Notes under the pieces: generated by a model
Told to the model about the DNA's origin: nothing
Database searches by the model: none
The model's input: the letters and a program-made list of their open reading frames with translations, nothing else
Program-made: the position numbers and the translations under genes
Shown: positions 55,767 through 64,000 of the stretch, one piece after another
Numbering within the stretch: position 1 is the stretch's first letter
Layout: every line of letters begins with the position of its first letter
Assembly (NCBI GenBank): GCA_905221605.1
Contig: CAJNDS010002463.1
Span: forward strand, 67,501-131,500
Length of the DNA: 64,000 nt
Reading direction: 5' to 3'
DNA from: Symbiodinium natans
Taxonomy: Eukaryota > Sar > Dinophyceae > Suessiales > Symbiodiniaceae

Positions 55767-58700
55767 CTATGGGAGGACCTCCACCTGGAACATATGGGAG
55801 AAACAGCTCTTTGGTCTTCGGTGCTTCAGGCGGGGGCACGAAGCCATCTAGGGCCCTTGCACCGGGCAGAAGATTTGCGTCGAAACGCAACGGGTAGAGC
55901 AATTTGAGTCCGGGCGCGATCACCCGTTTCGTCTCCCCACTATCCAAGCGGATTTCCATGGCATGACCTGTGCTCCCAAGCACTGGTCCCAAGTAGATCC
56001 CTCGAGCATACTTGGCATCCGCGTCAGGTCTTCTAGCCCGCGTTATCTTAGCGTATGCTACCGCACCGAACGGATACGTGACTTGCGGTCGCACGCGATC
56101 TCCGCGGATCTTCTGCATGGGTGTCATGGTCGACCCTACAGAAACTGAAAACCTGTTGTGCGTGTGTGCTGCGTATTGAAACAAAAGGTCGAAAACATCC
56201 GCACACTCAGCATCCAAAACAACGCCATGTTCCCGCAACTCAAGCTCATGTGTTGCTACGATTCCTTTTAGGGTCCTAATGGCTCGTTCTGCTGCTGGTG
56301 CATGCCTTTCGGGTGCAAAGCTGTCCTCAGTACCCTCACAAAGATCAGCGAGTCTCGCTGCGATGTTCTTCGTGAGTCCCTCTGCATCAGACATGAAATG
56401 CGGTTGTTTCACACCAAAGTGCCTGACCCAGGGATGCAAATGTTCTGCTGTTGTTGCTGCGCTCTCTCCCTCAGGTCTAAAGCAAACTGCAATTGCAAAG
56501 CTCATGGTATGAACCAGTACGATGAATGCAAGCTTGCGAAAGAAGCACTGGTCAAGCTGAAACTCTCTCGGGTTCAGGTCGCTACGCTTTCGTGCTGGAG
56601 TGGTCCCTCTAGTCCGCTGGCAAAACTCACAGTCAGACATGTATGGTACGTGTCCCTGCATGTGGTGCTGTAGCTCAGCGTGTTTACTACGCACATTGTC
56701 CCCAATAATTCCTTCTTCAGTGACTAACTCAAACTGCTGTTGTGGCTGTCGCGTATCGGGCTCTTTTCTCTCGTCTTGGGGCAAAGCTGCAAGGATTGGG
56801 TTGGGCTTCTCCGTACTCCCTTTCAGGGAGACGGGGAGCGAGAACGATCGCGCTCTTGGCGATCTCGGCGGCGCCTGATAAGTTCCATGAATGCAGGCGA
56901 CGGCGCGCCACTCCACGGAATTGGGGTTTCGGGCGTGCGTTCGGGCCGCGGAACTGGAGGTGGCGGAGGTATCGGGAGCGCCAGCCTTGGCGCGACCGAC
57001 CTCGCAGCCTGTATGTCCTGCGACCTTGCTCGGCGCCGGTCCTCGTATTGTTGGCCCGTGAGGACCCCCGCCTCGAGCTGAGCGCGAAGGCTCATTGGGT
57101 TGAATGGCCTTCCTGCCGGTGCCAATGTCCCCGCTGCTCCTGTTTCCATCGTTTCTGCCATCCTCATCACCGTGCTGGAGAGGTCGCTGGCGGCTTTCGG
57201 GGGTGTCAAGCTGACCGGCAGTTGGGCATGGTCCTTCGCCTGCATCCGCAGGAAGCTCTCCCTCAAAGGTCCGAGGGCTTGTAGCCCTTCTGAGGTGTGG
57301 CCTGGTGTGCTCAGATGCAGCTGCAGACACGGACCATGAAAGCCCAGGTTGGAAAGTGATTCCCGCCAGGGAGGTGTCACTCGGAGAGCGCTCTTTGCAT
57401 GCCTGGGCTCGGGGCCCCGGCGGTGCTCCGTGTACACTGCTGTCGGGCCGACCGGTTCCCCCGGCGGCTGCATCATGGAGATAGGGGGATCCTTCGGATG
57501 TGCTGGGGTCGTTGGAGCTGGAACCCCTGTGGTTGGCCTCCATTCTCCCCAATCCTCGTCGGATTCGTCTACCTCCACCACCATTGTCGATGGTCCTGGC
57601 CCTGGGCTCGCCGGTGCTGCCGCGGTCGTTTCCTTCGGGTTCGGCTGAGGAAACTCGCTCGGTCCCAGCGTAACCACTGAGCGAGCCTTGCCCTCTGTCA
57701 CTCCAAGTTCCAGCTGCTCTGGTTCGGCAAGAGCTTGCTCCCATGTGCCCCAATCCACCGGGTTCTGTGTCACGTGGGGGCCCTCCTTGGAGATGGTCTG
57801 CGTGAAGCCCTGCATGTTGGCTTCGTGTGGCTCGCTCATCAAGTGGGCTTCGGTGACATATTTCTGGCACAGGAGACAAAACAGCGTCACCGGCGTATCC
57901 GGTGAGTCGCTGGCTCCCGAAGCTTGTGCTGCCGTCCAAGCTCCTCCGAACCGAAGAGCAACCCACGTCATCCAGCCTGCCGACGCCCAGCGCCGTTTTC
58001 CCCTCCGTGCTGGCGCTGACGATGCCGGCGGGGGGCCGGAGGGCTCCCGAGGATCGACCCCCATGGTCGACTGATCCACATGGTCCGGCAGCAAGTTCCG
58101 CACCGGTCTCACGGCCTTGGCTTTTTCCTTGGATTTGATCTTTGGCGTCGGCTTCATCTGCACCATAGCGGGTCTCTTGGCTGGAGCCGCTGACATCAAA
58201 GGATCCGCTTGGAATTCCCTCACCCCAGTGTGGGACGACGGTGCCTCCGCCGCTTCCGTCTCTTCCATGACGTACTCCATCGAAGGAGATGAGGTCGAAG
58301 GGTCCACCCTTGCCGAATCCAAATCCAGATCCATCTCGTCCCCTCCAGTGGACTCCGCCTCGGCATACGTTGCCTGGAGCTCCTCTCGGAGATCCTGTGG
58401 AAGCTCTATGCCGTGCTGCGCGGCGTTGGCCTCCAACAATATCAGTCTCCTGCGTCTCGCCCCCTGGCGCATGCCTTCCAACTGTTGAATGCTCTGTTGC
58501 ATCGTGGCACTCGGATCCATAGCGGCGGTCTCCTATCTGTCCTGCTCTAGGAAAACTTCGCCTCTTTGAGCAATCCAAGCTGCCAGTCTCAACCTCATCA
58601 GGGAAATCCTCCAAGCAAGCACGACAGACAACTGTTTCCCTACCATGCTCATGCACAAGACGCTCAACTGCTGGTGTGGTGCTGTTGTCCTGTTGCTTGT

Positions 58701-61362
58701 GTGAGATAACGCTGCTGTCATTTTCAAATACAAGCCGCTCGACTGCTGGTGTGGTGCTGTTGTCCTGTTGCTTGTGTGAGATAACGCTGTTGTCTTCACT
58801 AAAAATCAAGCGTTCATCCCTATCAAGCTCACGAACAACTGGCGTATCCACATGACTGAAAAACTGAAGTTGATCCCTCGCAGAGCCGGAAACGTCATCG
58901 ACTGTCCTTAGTCTGTCCTTAGCTTCGCCTTGGTCCAGGTCAACATGTTCGTGGCTCGTCTGAAACTCGCAATCAACTACCTCATCAAGACATGAAACAT
59001 CCAGCAATTCGGGGTTTTCGGGCTCAACACACACTCTCGCAGAGCTGCGATGACCTCGATTCGAAGTCGAACGATGAAAATCACGACTCGAAGACGACTT
59101 GCGAGACCGACTTCGACGAAACTGTTCCGTTTTGGCGATCAAATCTTGCGGTTTCAGCGCTAAAGGATGGTCATTCCGAACTGACGCAAGCCAACTAACT
59201 GAAGCAAACATGGTTGGTCTCAGCGTTACGCCGTGCTTTCGGACGGTAATTACGCCCTGCTGGTCGCACATCGCTGGCTCCCAACCTCCATTCTGACAAA
59301 GCAAGTTGATGTTCAGCAAATTGTGCTTGATCTGATCGGAAATGACGGCTTCAAACCTAGCCCTACACATGTACACAGCGTCACCCTCATGCTCAGAACT
59401 GCTCTTCGATGATGCTGGGGTGGTGGTTTCAAAGCAAACTTCCACTAAAACATGTGTTGATCCGCCAATTTCAACGGAATCCCCAGTCGCAGTCTCCGCA
59501 TATGACTTAGGGCGTCCTTCCAACCAACTCAGGATCTTCACGTGGTTGCTCTCAAGCGTCTCTCTCGTGATGATGTGGAACGAACTACCAGAGTCAATCA
59601 ACCAGTAAACGCGATCATCTGAAGGAAAACTAACCACCTGGTTCGTGAGCATCATACCGAAGTGATATCCTTCCAGAAACGTCTTGATTGATGACTGTGC
59701 TTTTCCACTGCCTTTGGTTGTGGGCTGCGCTGCTGCTTTCGCCGAGGTAGACGATGAAGACGATGGTGCCTCTGGCTGCGTCGTAACGGCCTGGCTCGTC
59801 GCCGCTGCGGCTTTGTCCTTCGGAGGTGCCCAGCAGTCGCGTGCCCAGTGTCCAGTCTTCCCGCAGTTCCGGCAGACATCCGTCTTCTTCGCCTCTCTGC
59901 TCTTGCTCCGAGCTCTGTCTCCTTTTCCGCCTTGGTCACCTTTCTTGTCCTTTCCTTTCGCTTTGCCACCCTTCTGTCCCTTTTCTCCTTTCTCGCCTTT
60001 GTTGCCTTTGTTGCTTTTGGGGCCTTTGTTGCTCTTGTCTCTGTCGCCCTTTCCGCCTCTGCCACCCTTGAAGGCATTCGCATACCCGGATGCTCCTTCT
60101 CTCTGGAAGTCCATCACACGAAGCTGCTCGTCGTAAAACTGCAAACCAGTCATCAGCTCACCCATGCTCTTTGTTGAGTGATGGAGGAGCAGATATCTCT
60201 TGGTCTCAGAATCCAAGTGCTTCATCAGGCACAGGACTCCCTCTTGTTCTCCGATGAGCAACTCCGGGAAGCGATGCTTCACCTGCGCCTCGAACTTGAG
60301 AAGCTCGGTGGTGTACCACCTGGCGACATCAAGTGGTCGCTTGAGATGCTTTGGTGGCACCAGGCCTAACGCCTGTTCGCGGAGGGCCTGTCCCTCCACT
60401 CTGGAGCGAACTGACAATTCGTTGTTCAACGAGCGCCAGAGTTCGTATCCGGCACTTGCTCCCATTTGTTTCACCTCGATGAGATGCACCAAATCTTGCC
60501 CACGTTGGAACTTGCTCATGGACTGACGAAGCAAAAACCAAAGTTTGGTTGACCGGGCTGCTTTCCCGGCTTCAAGCCTCACTTGCAAGACTTCCACATT
60601 GCTACTGATCGCTTCTTGCAATTCCGTAGCGTAGCGGTCGTCGAGCAAACAAAGCCAACTCGTAAGTTCGTCTCTGTAGGCTGTCCAAACTCGGATTTCA
60701 GCATGTCTGCTCGTCATAGACGCATAGTTCAGCTGAGGCAACTGTGGAATGTAACCCTCTGCTCTCTTGTTTCGTACACCAGAGTCTACTTCCATGTCCA
60801 CAGGAGTCGATGCATTCGCAGGTGCTGCTGAGGGGTCTCCTCCAGGTGTAGGACTCGTCGACGATGAAGCTGCAGCTGCTGCAATATGCGCATTGGCAGC
60901 ATTCGCACTTGCAAGCTGCAATGCTTGCGTAAGCATGGCACTCATCTGTTGAAGTTGAGCTGCCTGCTGTCGGATCTGCTCGTCCTGCGCTTGCAGCATT
61001 GCTCTCGTGAACTCCATCTGTTGAGCTACTCCAGGTGCAACGGGCAACTGCATATTCGGAACTTGAAGGGGTTCTTGTGGTGCTGTCTGAGGGGGTGTTC
61101 CCATCTGGTAGAACTGAGGTCCAAACGAGGGCACAGCCCCGACTGGTGGCTGATGGCCTGCTCCAGTCGTAGCTGTCCACTGCCTTGGGTCTACTCCGCG
61201 TGGAACTGAAGCTGGTCGCGCTGGCAAAGACCTTCCACGTTCTCTTCTCCCACGGGCACTTGGTGACCTTGCACCAGAAAGCCCTGTGGAACTCAGGCTG
61301 CTTGCACTGCGGCCTCTCGGAGAACGGTCTCGTCCAGGCACACGTTCTTCACCAGTGTCCAT
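55612..61362 (-). CDS. copia Gag-protease-(spacer)-integrase polyprotein
   Basis: 1,916 codons; the ATG at 61,362 lies 13 bp inside the primer-binding site. Residues 1-430: Gag, with a Gln-rich helical stretch near 120-150. About 430-490: a Lys/Gly-rich tract. 497-510: zinc knuckle CRNCGKTGHWARDC. 590-593: protease DSGS. Near 855-902: an 18-residue sequence (ISHKQQDNSTTPAVERLV) repeated. About 950-1510: Gly/Ser/Arg-rich sequence that is the shadow of the +1 ORF at 56,823-58,520. 1566-1581: the integrase HH-CC zinc site (CEFC). D1604, D1659 and E1692: probable integrase triad (last spacing 32 residues). About 1735-1770: PFGAVAYAKI and ARGIYLGP, typical of the copia integrase C-terminus. Reverse transcriptase is absent. 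The last 50 codons read RNase H DNA out of frame. Confidence 0.9.
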   Translation of the reverse strand: MDTGEERVPGRDRSPRGRSASSLSSTGLSGARSPSARGRRERGRSLPARPASVPRGVDPRQWTATTGAGHQPPVGAVPSFGPQFYQMGTPPQTAPQEPLQVPNMQLPVAPGVAQQMEFTRAMLQAQDEQIRQQAAQLQQMSAMLTQALQLASANAANAHIAAAAASSSTSPTPGGDPSAAPANASTPVDMEVDSGVRNKRAEGYIPQLPQLNYASMTSRHAEIRVWTAYRDELTSWLCLLDDRYATELQEAISSNVEVLQVRLEAGKAARSTKLWFLLRQSMSKFQRGQDLVHLIEVKQMGASAGYELWRSLNNELSVRSRVEGQALREQALGLVPPKHLKRPLDVARWYTTELLKFEAQVKHRFPELLIGEQEGVLCLMKHLDSETKRYLLLHHSTKSMGELMTGLQFYDEQLRVMDFQREGASGYANAFKGGRGGKGDRDKSNKGPKSNKGNKGEKGEKGQKGGKAKGKDKKGDQGGKGDRARSKSREAKKTDVCRNCGKTGHWARDCWAPPKDKAAAATSQAVTTQPEAPSSSSSTSAKAAAQPTTKGSGKAQSSIKTFLEGYHFGMMLTNQVVSFPSDDRVYWLIDSGSSFHIITRETLESNHVKILSWLEGRPKSYAETATGDSVEIGGSTHVLVEVCFETTTPASSKSSSEHEGDAVYMCRARFEAVISDQIKHNLLNINLLCQNGGWEPAMCDQQGVITVRKHGVTLRPTMFASVSWLASVRNDHPLALKPQDLIAKTEQFRRSRSRKSSSSRDFHRSTSNRGHRSSARVCVEPENPELLDVSCLDEVVDCEFQTSHEHVDLDQGEAKDRLRTVDDVSGSARDQLQFFSHVDTPVVRELDRDERLIFSEDNSVISHKQQDNSTTPAVERLVFENDSSVISHKQQDNSTTPAVERLVHEHGRETVVCRACLEDFPDEVETGSLDCSKRRSFPRAGQIGDRRYGSECHDATEHSTVGRHAPGGETQETDIVGGQRRAARHRASTGSPRGAPGNVCRGGVHWRGRDGSGFGFGKGGPFDLISFDGVRHGRDGSGGGTVVPHWGEGIPSGSFDVSGSSQETRYGADEADAKDQIQGKSQGRETGAELAAGPCGSVDHGGRSSGALRPPAGIVSASTEGKTALGVGRLDDVGCSSVRRSLDGSTSFGSQRLTGYAGDAVLSPVPEICHRSPLDERATRSQHAGLHADHLQGGPPRDTEPGGLGHMGASSCRTRAAGTWSDRGQGSLSGYAGTERVSSAEPEGNDRGSTGEPRARTIDNGGGGRRIRRGLGRMEANHRGSSSNDPSTSEGSPYLHDAAAGGTGRPDSSVHGAPPGPRAQACKERSPSDTSLAGITFQPGLSWSVSAAASEHTRPHLRRATSPRTFEGELPADAGEGPCPTAGQLDTPESRQRPLQHGDEDGRNDGNRSSGDIGTGRKAIQPNEPSRSARGGGPHGPTIRGPAPSKVAGHTGCEVGRAKAGAPDTSATSSSAARTHARNPNSVEWRAVACIHGTYQAPPRSPRARSFSLPVSLKGSTEKPNPILAALPQDERKEPDTRQPQQQFELVTEEGIIGDNVRSKHAELQHHMQGHVPYMSDCEFCQRTRGTTPARKRSDLNPREFQLDQCFFRKLAFIVLVHTMSFAIAVCFRPEGESAATTAEHLHPWVRHFGVKQPHFMSDAEGLTKNIAARLADLCEGTEDSFAPERHAPAAERAIRTLKGIVATHELELREHGVVLDAECADVFDLLFQYAAHTHNRFSVSVGSTMTPMQKIRGDRVRPQVTYPFGAVAYAKITRARRPDADAKYARGIYLGPVLGSTGHAMEIRLDSGETKRVIAPGLKLLYPLRFDANLLPGARALDGFVPPPEAPKTKELFLPYVPGGGPPIDWVQPPAKRCRTQLSRSRVVCHRRGSKRGGRTCAIDGAYLGHPPETPPRVH
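56823..58520 (-). CDS. 565-codon ORF nested in +1 frame between protease and integrase
   Basis: Starts at an ATG (58,520) and stops just before recognisable pre-integrase sequence. Composition is strongly protein-like, unlike the overlapping Gag-Pol frame: an N-terminal Gln/Arg/Leu helical region, an acidic stretch (DEMDLDLDSARVD), a basic KIKSKEKAKAVRPVRN segment, a zinc-finger-like C215-x2-C218-x7-H226-x5-H232, an acidic/Trp patch (DESDEDWGEW), a proline-rich region and a final SR-like tail (RRRRDRQERDRSRSPSP). Nucleic-acid binding is a guess from these features. It could be captured host sequence, the Gag of another element, or a lineage-specific accessory ORF. It shares its frame with the RNase H fragment. 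No family is identified. Confidence 0.7.
   Translation of the reverse strand: MDPSATMQQSIQQLEGMRQGARRRRLILLEANAAQHGIELPQDLREELQATYAEAESTGGDEMDLDLDSARVDPSTSSPSMEYVMEETEAAEAPSSHTGVREFQADPLMSAAPAKRPAMVQMKPTPKIKSKEKAKAVRPVRNLLPDHVDQSTMGVDPREPSGPPPASSAPARRGKRRWASAGWMTWVALRFGGAWTAAQASGASDSPDTPVTLFCLLCQKYVTEAHLMSEPHEANMQGFTQTISKEGPHVTQNPVDWGTWEQALAEPEQLELGVTEGKARSVVTLGPSEFPQPNPKETTAAAPASPGPGPSTMVVEVDESDEDWGEWRPTTGVPAPTTPAHPKDPPISMMQPPGEPVGPTAVYTEHRRGPEPRHAKSALRVTPPWRESLSNLGFHGPCLQLHLSTPGHTSEGLQALGPLRESFLRMQAKDHAQLPVSLTPPKAASDLSSTVMRMAETMETGAAGTLAPAGRPFNPMSLRAQLEAGVLTGQQYEDRRRARSQDIQAARSVAPRLALPIPPPPPVPRPERTPETPIPWSGAPSPAFMELIRRRRDRQERDRSRSPSP
58662..58812 (-). repeat. 75-bp tandem repeat within the polyprotein gene
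   Basis: Two units (about 58,662 and 58,737) sharing GCTGGTGTGGTGCTGTTG and TGTGTGAGATAACGCTG; in frame, giving a duplicated peptide block just upstream of the nested ORF. Confidence 0.9.
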
Positions 61363-61375
61363 GCTGGAGCACGAA

Positions 61376-61387
61376 GCTCCGCTACCA
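61376..61387 (-). other. primer-binding site
   Basis: TGGTAGCGGAGC on the minus strand, directly adjacent to the 5' LTR. It begins TGG as expected for pairing to a tRNA CCA end and resembles initiator-Met-type sites; the exact tRNA is not proven. Confidence 0.75.
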
Positions 61388-61922
61388 CGTTGAAACTCGT
61401 GGCACAGCTACGGGGCCTAAGGGACCTCAGGTCAAGACTACACTCAACCCTCACAGCACGAAGTGCGGACTCTTTTCACTGCGCTGTTCACAGCTTCTCG
61501 AGCTCCGCTCGTCTTGAGCCAATGCGAGCACGGCTCTCCAGCTTCAAACACTGTCTGCCAGACATGGGAAAACAAAGGTACTTCAGGTGAAAACACTCAG
61601 CCATGGAACTTCTACTCCTAAACACTGTGGGTAGGTTCCTAGCACCTCTTAGGTGCTCTGCTGAGCTCTGCGCAGACCTAAACTGGCTTGAGTCACTTCT
61701 GGTCACCAAATACCAGGTCACAAACAGGAAACGAGTTCCGACAAACGAGTTTCGAGAAAACGAACAGAAAACGGTTCTTCCTACTCAAAACAAGATCTCA
61801 CCAAGCCAAAACAAATCTGCACTGCCTGACATGTCCTCGTGCCTATGCTTCACACTCATAGCAGACAACTCAAGTGCACATCACGTGTCAACTGGGAAAC
61901 TAGGAGGGTCACATATATCAAC
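61388..61922 (-). repeat. 5' LTR
   Basis: 535 bp, identical to 53,873-54,407 except at 61,671. Confidence 0.95.
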
Positions 61923-61928
61923 TGACTC
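61923..61928. repeat. target-site duplication, right
   Basis: TGACTC, matching 53,867-53,872. Confidence 0.9.
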
Positions 61929-62775
61929 GGGGGTCGCTGGTAATCGGTGGTGCAGCACTCCCGTTGGCCGAATCCATGTGCCGGGACGTTGAAAGCGGTT
62001 TCTGGGGCGTGGACTGAGGCCGTGAGGGACATAATGCAGTTCATGGTTTCCGTTGTCGCTGCTGTGCGGTTGCTGTTTGCCACAGGGGACCCCCGAGAAA
62101 AGCATCGCCGGCCGGGCTGCCGCCTCGGCCGGCGCACGCATCTTGCCGTTTTGGCCAGATTATTCAAGCCCATGCTGTTCTCTGCTGTTTTCAGGAGGCC
62201 GGCGGTGGTGCAGCCAACGCTGCTGGAGAGGGACAGGAAGACGAGAAAAAAACACTAAAGCCTTAAAAAGAATCGTGACAGATGAGATATGCCCCCGCCT
62301 AAGCTCCACGCTGTCTGTACTGAGCTGTACAGGATGGAGAGACCCTGTCAGGGCCACGCTTTAGCATTTAGCCCGATCACAAAGGCGACGATGGGCTCTT
62401 GCGGCCCTTGCGCCGTGGTCATCATCAAGCTGTCATCCCAGACTTGCATGCTCATTGACGACGGGATGTCGAAATCCAAGATCGGGCAGGCGAGCCGAGC
62501 GCAGCAGCGCCCAGGTTTCTGCGGCAAAGGGCTTAGCAGGGAGTGGGGAAGAGTGCGATCCAGCGGCATGCCCCATCTCAACATGCCGCTTGTCTCTGTT
62601 GCCTCTGCCTTTCCGTCTGTCAGTCTATCTGGCGGTCTCGCTCTCACTCTTTGCTATCGCTCCCTAACTCTGCAAGAGGACGTTAGGAGAACTAAGAAAC
62701 ATTGGGAACTGACGTCCGGGGGGTCATTGGACAGAATGTCTGGAAAGTGTGGACGCTGACGTGCGCCGCCTGTTT
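61923..62775. repeat. 1.7-kb inverted duplication, copy B right part
   Basis: Reverse complement of 29,311-30,170. Homology ends sharply at TGTTT (62,775), matching the edge at 29,311. Frames such as 62,289-62,759 are conserved with 29,326-29,792 on the opposite strand. Confidence 0.95.
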
Positions 62776-63297
62776 CTGTGAAAACACAGCAGCAGCGCGC
62801 TGAACCCTCTTTTTCTCACGACTTGAGCCAAAGTCATAAGCCGGAGGCTTCGTCAGTGAAACTCTTTACACACAGGTGAAAACTCTGCTCTGCCACGTGT
62901 TCTCCACAGCCACAAAACAAACTCAAACGTCAGTGGGAGTTCTCGGGACCTACCCAACTACACCTAAAGCAAGCAAAAACGTGCACAGTCACTCCTACAG
63001 CTTTCAGACACACATCCCTACAACTCAAGCAATTCAAAAGGCTTTCCCACTTAAAGCAGCACTCCCGTCGAGCCTCCAAGGCACAACTACGGAGTTCCTC
63101 CAACTACACACACACAACTCTGAGCCAGCATGCAGGACAACAAAGTTAACATGTCCTTAGACAGGAACTTTCGTCTGCACGCTGCGAGGCGTAGCCACCC
63201 GAAGGGGCTGCGGGTTCAAGTGAAACAAAAGCTTACTAAAACTGTGGGGTGAAACTGCCGGTAAGTTCCCCCTTCATTCCTTGTCCTCGGTTTTGAC
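62776..63297. other. no gene
   Basis: Unique sequence; a 94-codon plus ORF (62,876-63,160) is Thr/Ser/Lys-rich without motif. Confidence 0.45.
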
Positions 63298-63744
63298 GTA
63301 CCGCTACCCTCAACCGAAGTGAGGCCGGAATGACGTTTTGACCAAGTCGTTGCCATTGGCTTGAAGACTTTGGCCAAGGCAAATTGCCTGTATGCTTGCA
63401 CATTCTCTGTGTTGTCTATTCGGGAGGTGATCCATGCCCTCGTTCGTGGAGGCCGCTATCCCTCAACCGAATGGAGGTCATTCCTGTAGACCCAGATGCT
63501 CGTTCTACGAGTCTCATTGCATGTCCTGAGTGCTGCCATCCACACCCCTCAACCGTAGTGAGGCCGGACATGTCTTCAAACCAGGTCATGGCCCTAGGCT
63601 TCATGGACTCTGGTTGCGGTGGCTGCCTCTTCATGCACAGGGCATACTTCCTGTGGCTTTTGCCGGGAGGTGATCCATGCCCTCCGATTCTCAGAGGCCG
63701 CTATCCCTCTACCGGCGGGGTGGTCAATCCCCATACATAGACCG
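63298..63744. repeat. alternating short repeats
   Basis: Two alternating blocks with a period near 240 bp: block A (CCCTCAACCG(A/T)AGTGAGGCCGG) at 63,308 and 63,547; block B (GGAGGTGATCCATGCCCTC then GAGGCCGCTATCCCTC) at 63,422 and 63,667. A further partial block B (GGATCCATGCCCTCGATTC) lies near 63,792-63,810. The sequence continues to the window edge without a recognisable gene. Confidence 0.75.
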
Positions 63745-64000
63745 TTCCGATTGAGGCCCAATTCTGCACTTTCTCGTCATCTCACCTTGACGGATCCATG
63801 CCCTCGATTCACACATCTCCAACACGAGCCAAGCAGGAGGAACAGGTGAAGTACCTGCCCAAACATACCCCTTTTTAGGCTGGAGGACGCTAAGCGACCG
63901 AAATCGCCGCTACGCACCGGTGACCCCACGCCACACACCTTCAACAGGTGGCCGGTACAGGCGCCTGACAGGGGGCCGGGCAAGGTGCCGACTACCAGGT

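Larger units (their letters stand above)
53873..61922 (-). mobile_element. Ty1/copia LTR retrotransposon, RT-deleted, recently inserted
   Basis: 8,050 bp, coding on the minus strand. It has two 535-bp LTRs with a single difference (54,156 T versus 61,671 C), a primer-binding site directly inside the 5' LTR, a purine tract inside the 3' LTR and a 6-bp target duplication. Gene order Gag, protease, [extra 565-codon ORF], integrase, [no RT], partial RNase H, extra C-terminal domain. Integrase before RNase H is the copia order. The near-identical LTRs and undisturbed paralogous empty site mark a very recent insertion, although it cannot encode its own reverse transcriptase. Confidence 0.95.

Noticed and set aside
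56823-58520. Nested ORF as the missing reverse transcriptase
   Set aside because: It has no YxDD-type motif or other RT blocks and its composition is acidic/proline-rich with an SR tail.
56740-61209. Plus-strand ORFs across the copia element (up to 180 codons)
   Set aside because: They are antisense shadows of the polyprotein and nested ORF.
62818-62842. CTTGAGCCAAAG as reverse complement of the dinoflagellate spliced leader
   Set aside because: Only the first 11 or so bases fit; the rest of the leader does not match.

Overview
The window looks like nuclear DNA of a dinoflagellate, most likely Symbiodiniaceae or a relative. The evidence is: (i) dozens of interspersed tracts of the telomere-type heptamer TTTAGGG/CCCTAAA in both orientations; (ii) a purine-permease gene whose reading frame can only be restored by removing short introns, three of four with GC instead of GT at the 5' splice site; (iii) a low density of recognisable genes in GC-rich, repeat-rich sequence with no bacterial operon structure; (iv) a Ty1/copia retroelement of a kind common in these genomes. 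No rRNA, tRNA, CRISPR array or spliced-leader gene was seen.

Layout. 1-5.4 kb: mosaic of telomere-like tracts that keep switching strand, with small hairpin (MITE-like) elements and no convincing gene. 5.4-14.3 kb: GC-rich sequence with weak exon-like ORFs and a tandemly repeated exon-like unit (9.8-11.2 kb). 14.3-16.9 kb (minus): a five-exon AzgA/AZG-type purine permease, the best cellular gene. 17-23.4 kb: more telomere-like mosaic with an AT-rich island (17.25-17.7), a ParB/sulfiredoxin-like fragment (18.0-18.6, minus), a C-rich tract and small tandem repeats. 23.4-24.7 kb: a hypothetical minus-strand gene. 24.9-31 kb: duplicated segments. 31-35.1 kb: stacked unusual repeats, namely a 40-bp degenerate minisatellite, an (ACATATAT)n microsatellite, a 21-bp near-palindromic AT-rich minisatellite, and a roughly 100-bp hairpin array arranged as one giant inverted repeat, the last two bounded by 32-bp inverted repeats. 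35-53 kb: GC-rich sequence with weak exon candidates and duplicated exons. 53.0-62.8 kb: an inverted copy of 29.3-31.0 kb, split by an 8,050-bp copia element. 62.8-64 kb: alternating short repeats.

The strongest observation is the copia element at 53,873-61,922 (minus). Its two 535-bp LTRs differ at one base, a 6-bp target duplication is intact, and the matching empty site is present in the other copy of the duplication near 30,165. It is therefore a very young insertion. Yet the reverse transcriptase and the first half of RNase H are missing: the integrase C-terminal region runs straight into the middle of RNase H in another frame. Between protease and integrase lies a 565-codon ORF with its own ATG and a zinc-finger-like motif, in the +1 frame, while the Gag-Pol frame also stays open through the whole segment. 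A conserved-looking domain of unknown function (PCTGGS, EWP and GC motifs) follows RNase H. This suggests a large non-autonomous copia derivative, recently moved in trans, carrying extra protein-coding cargo.
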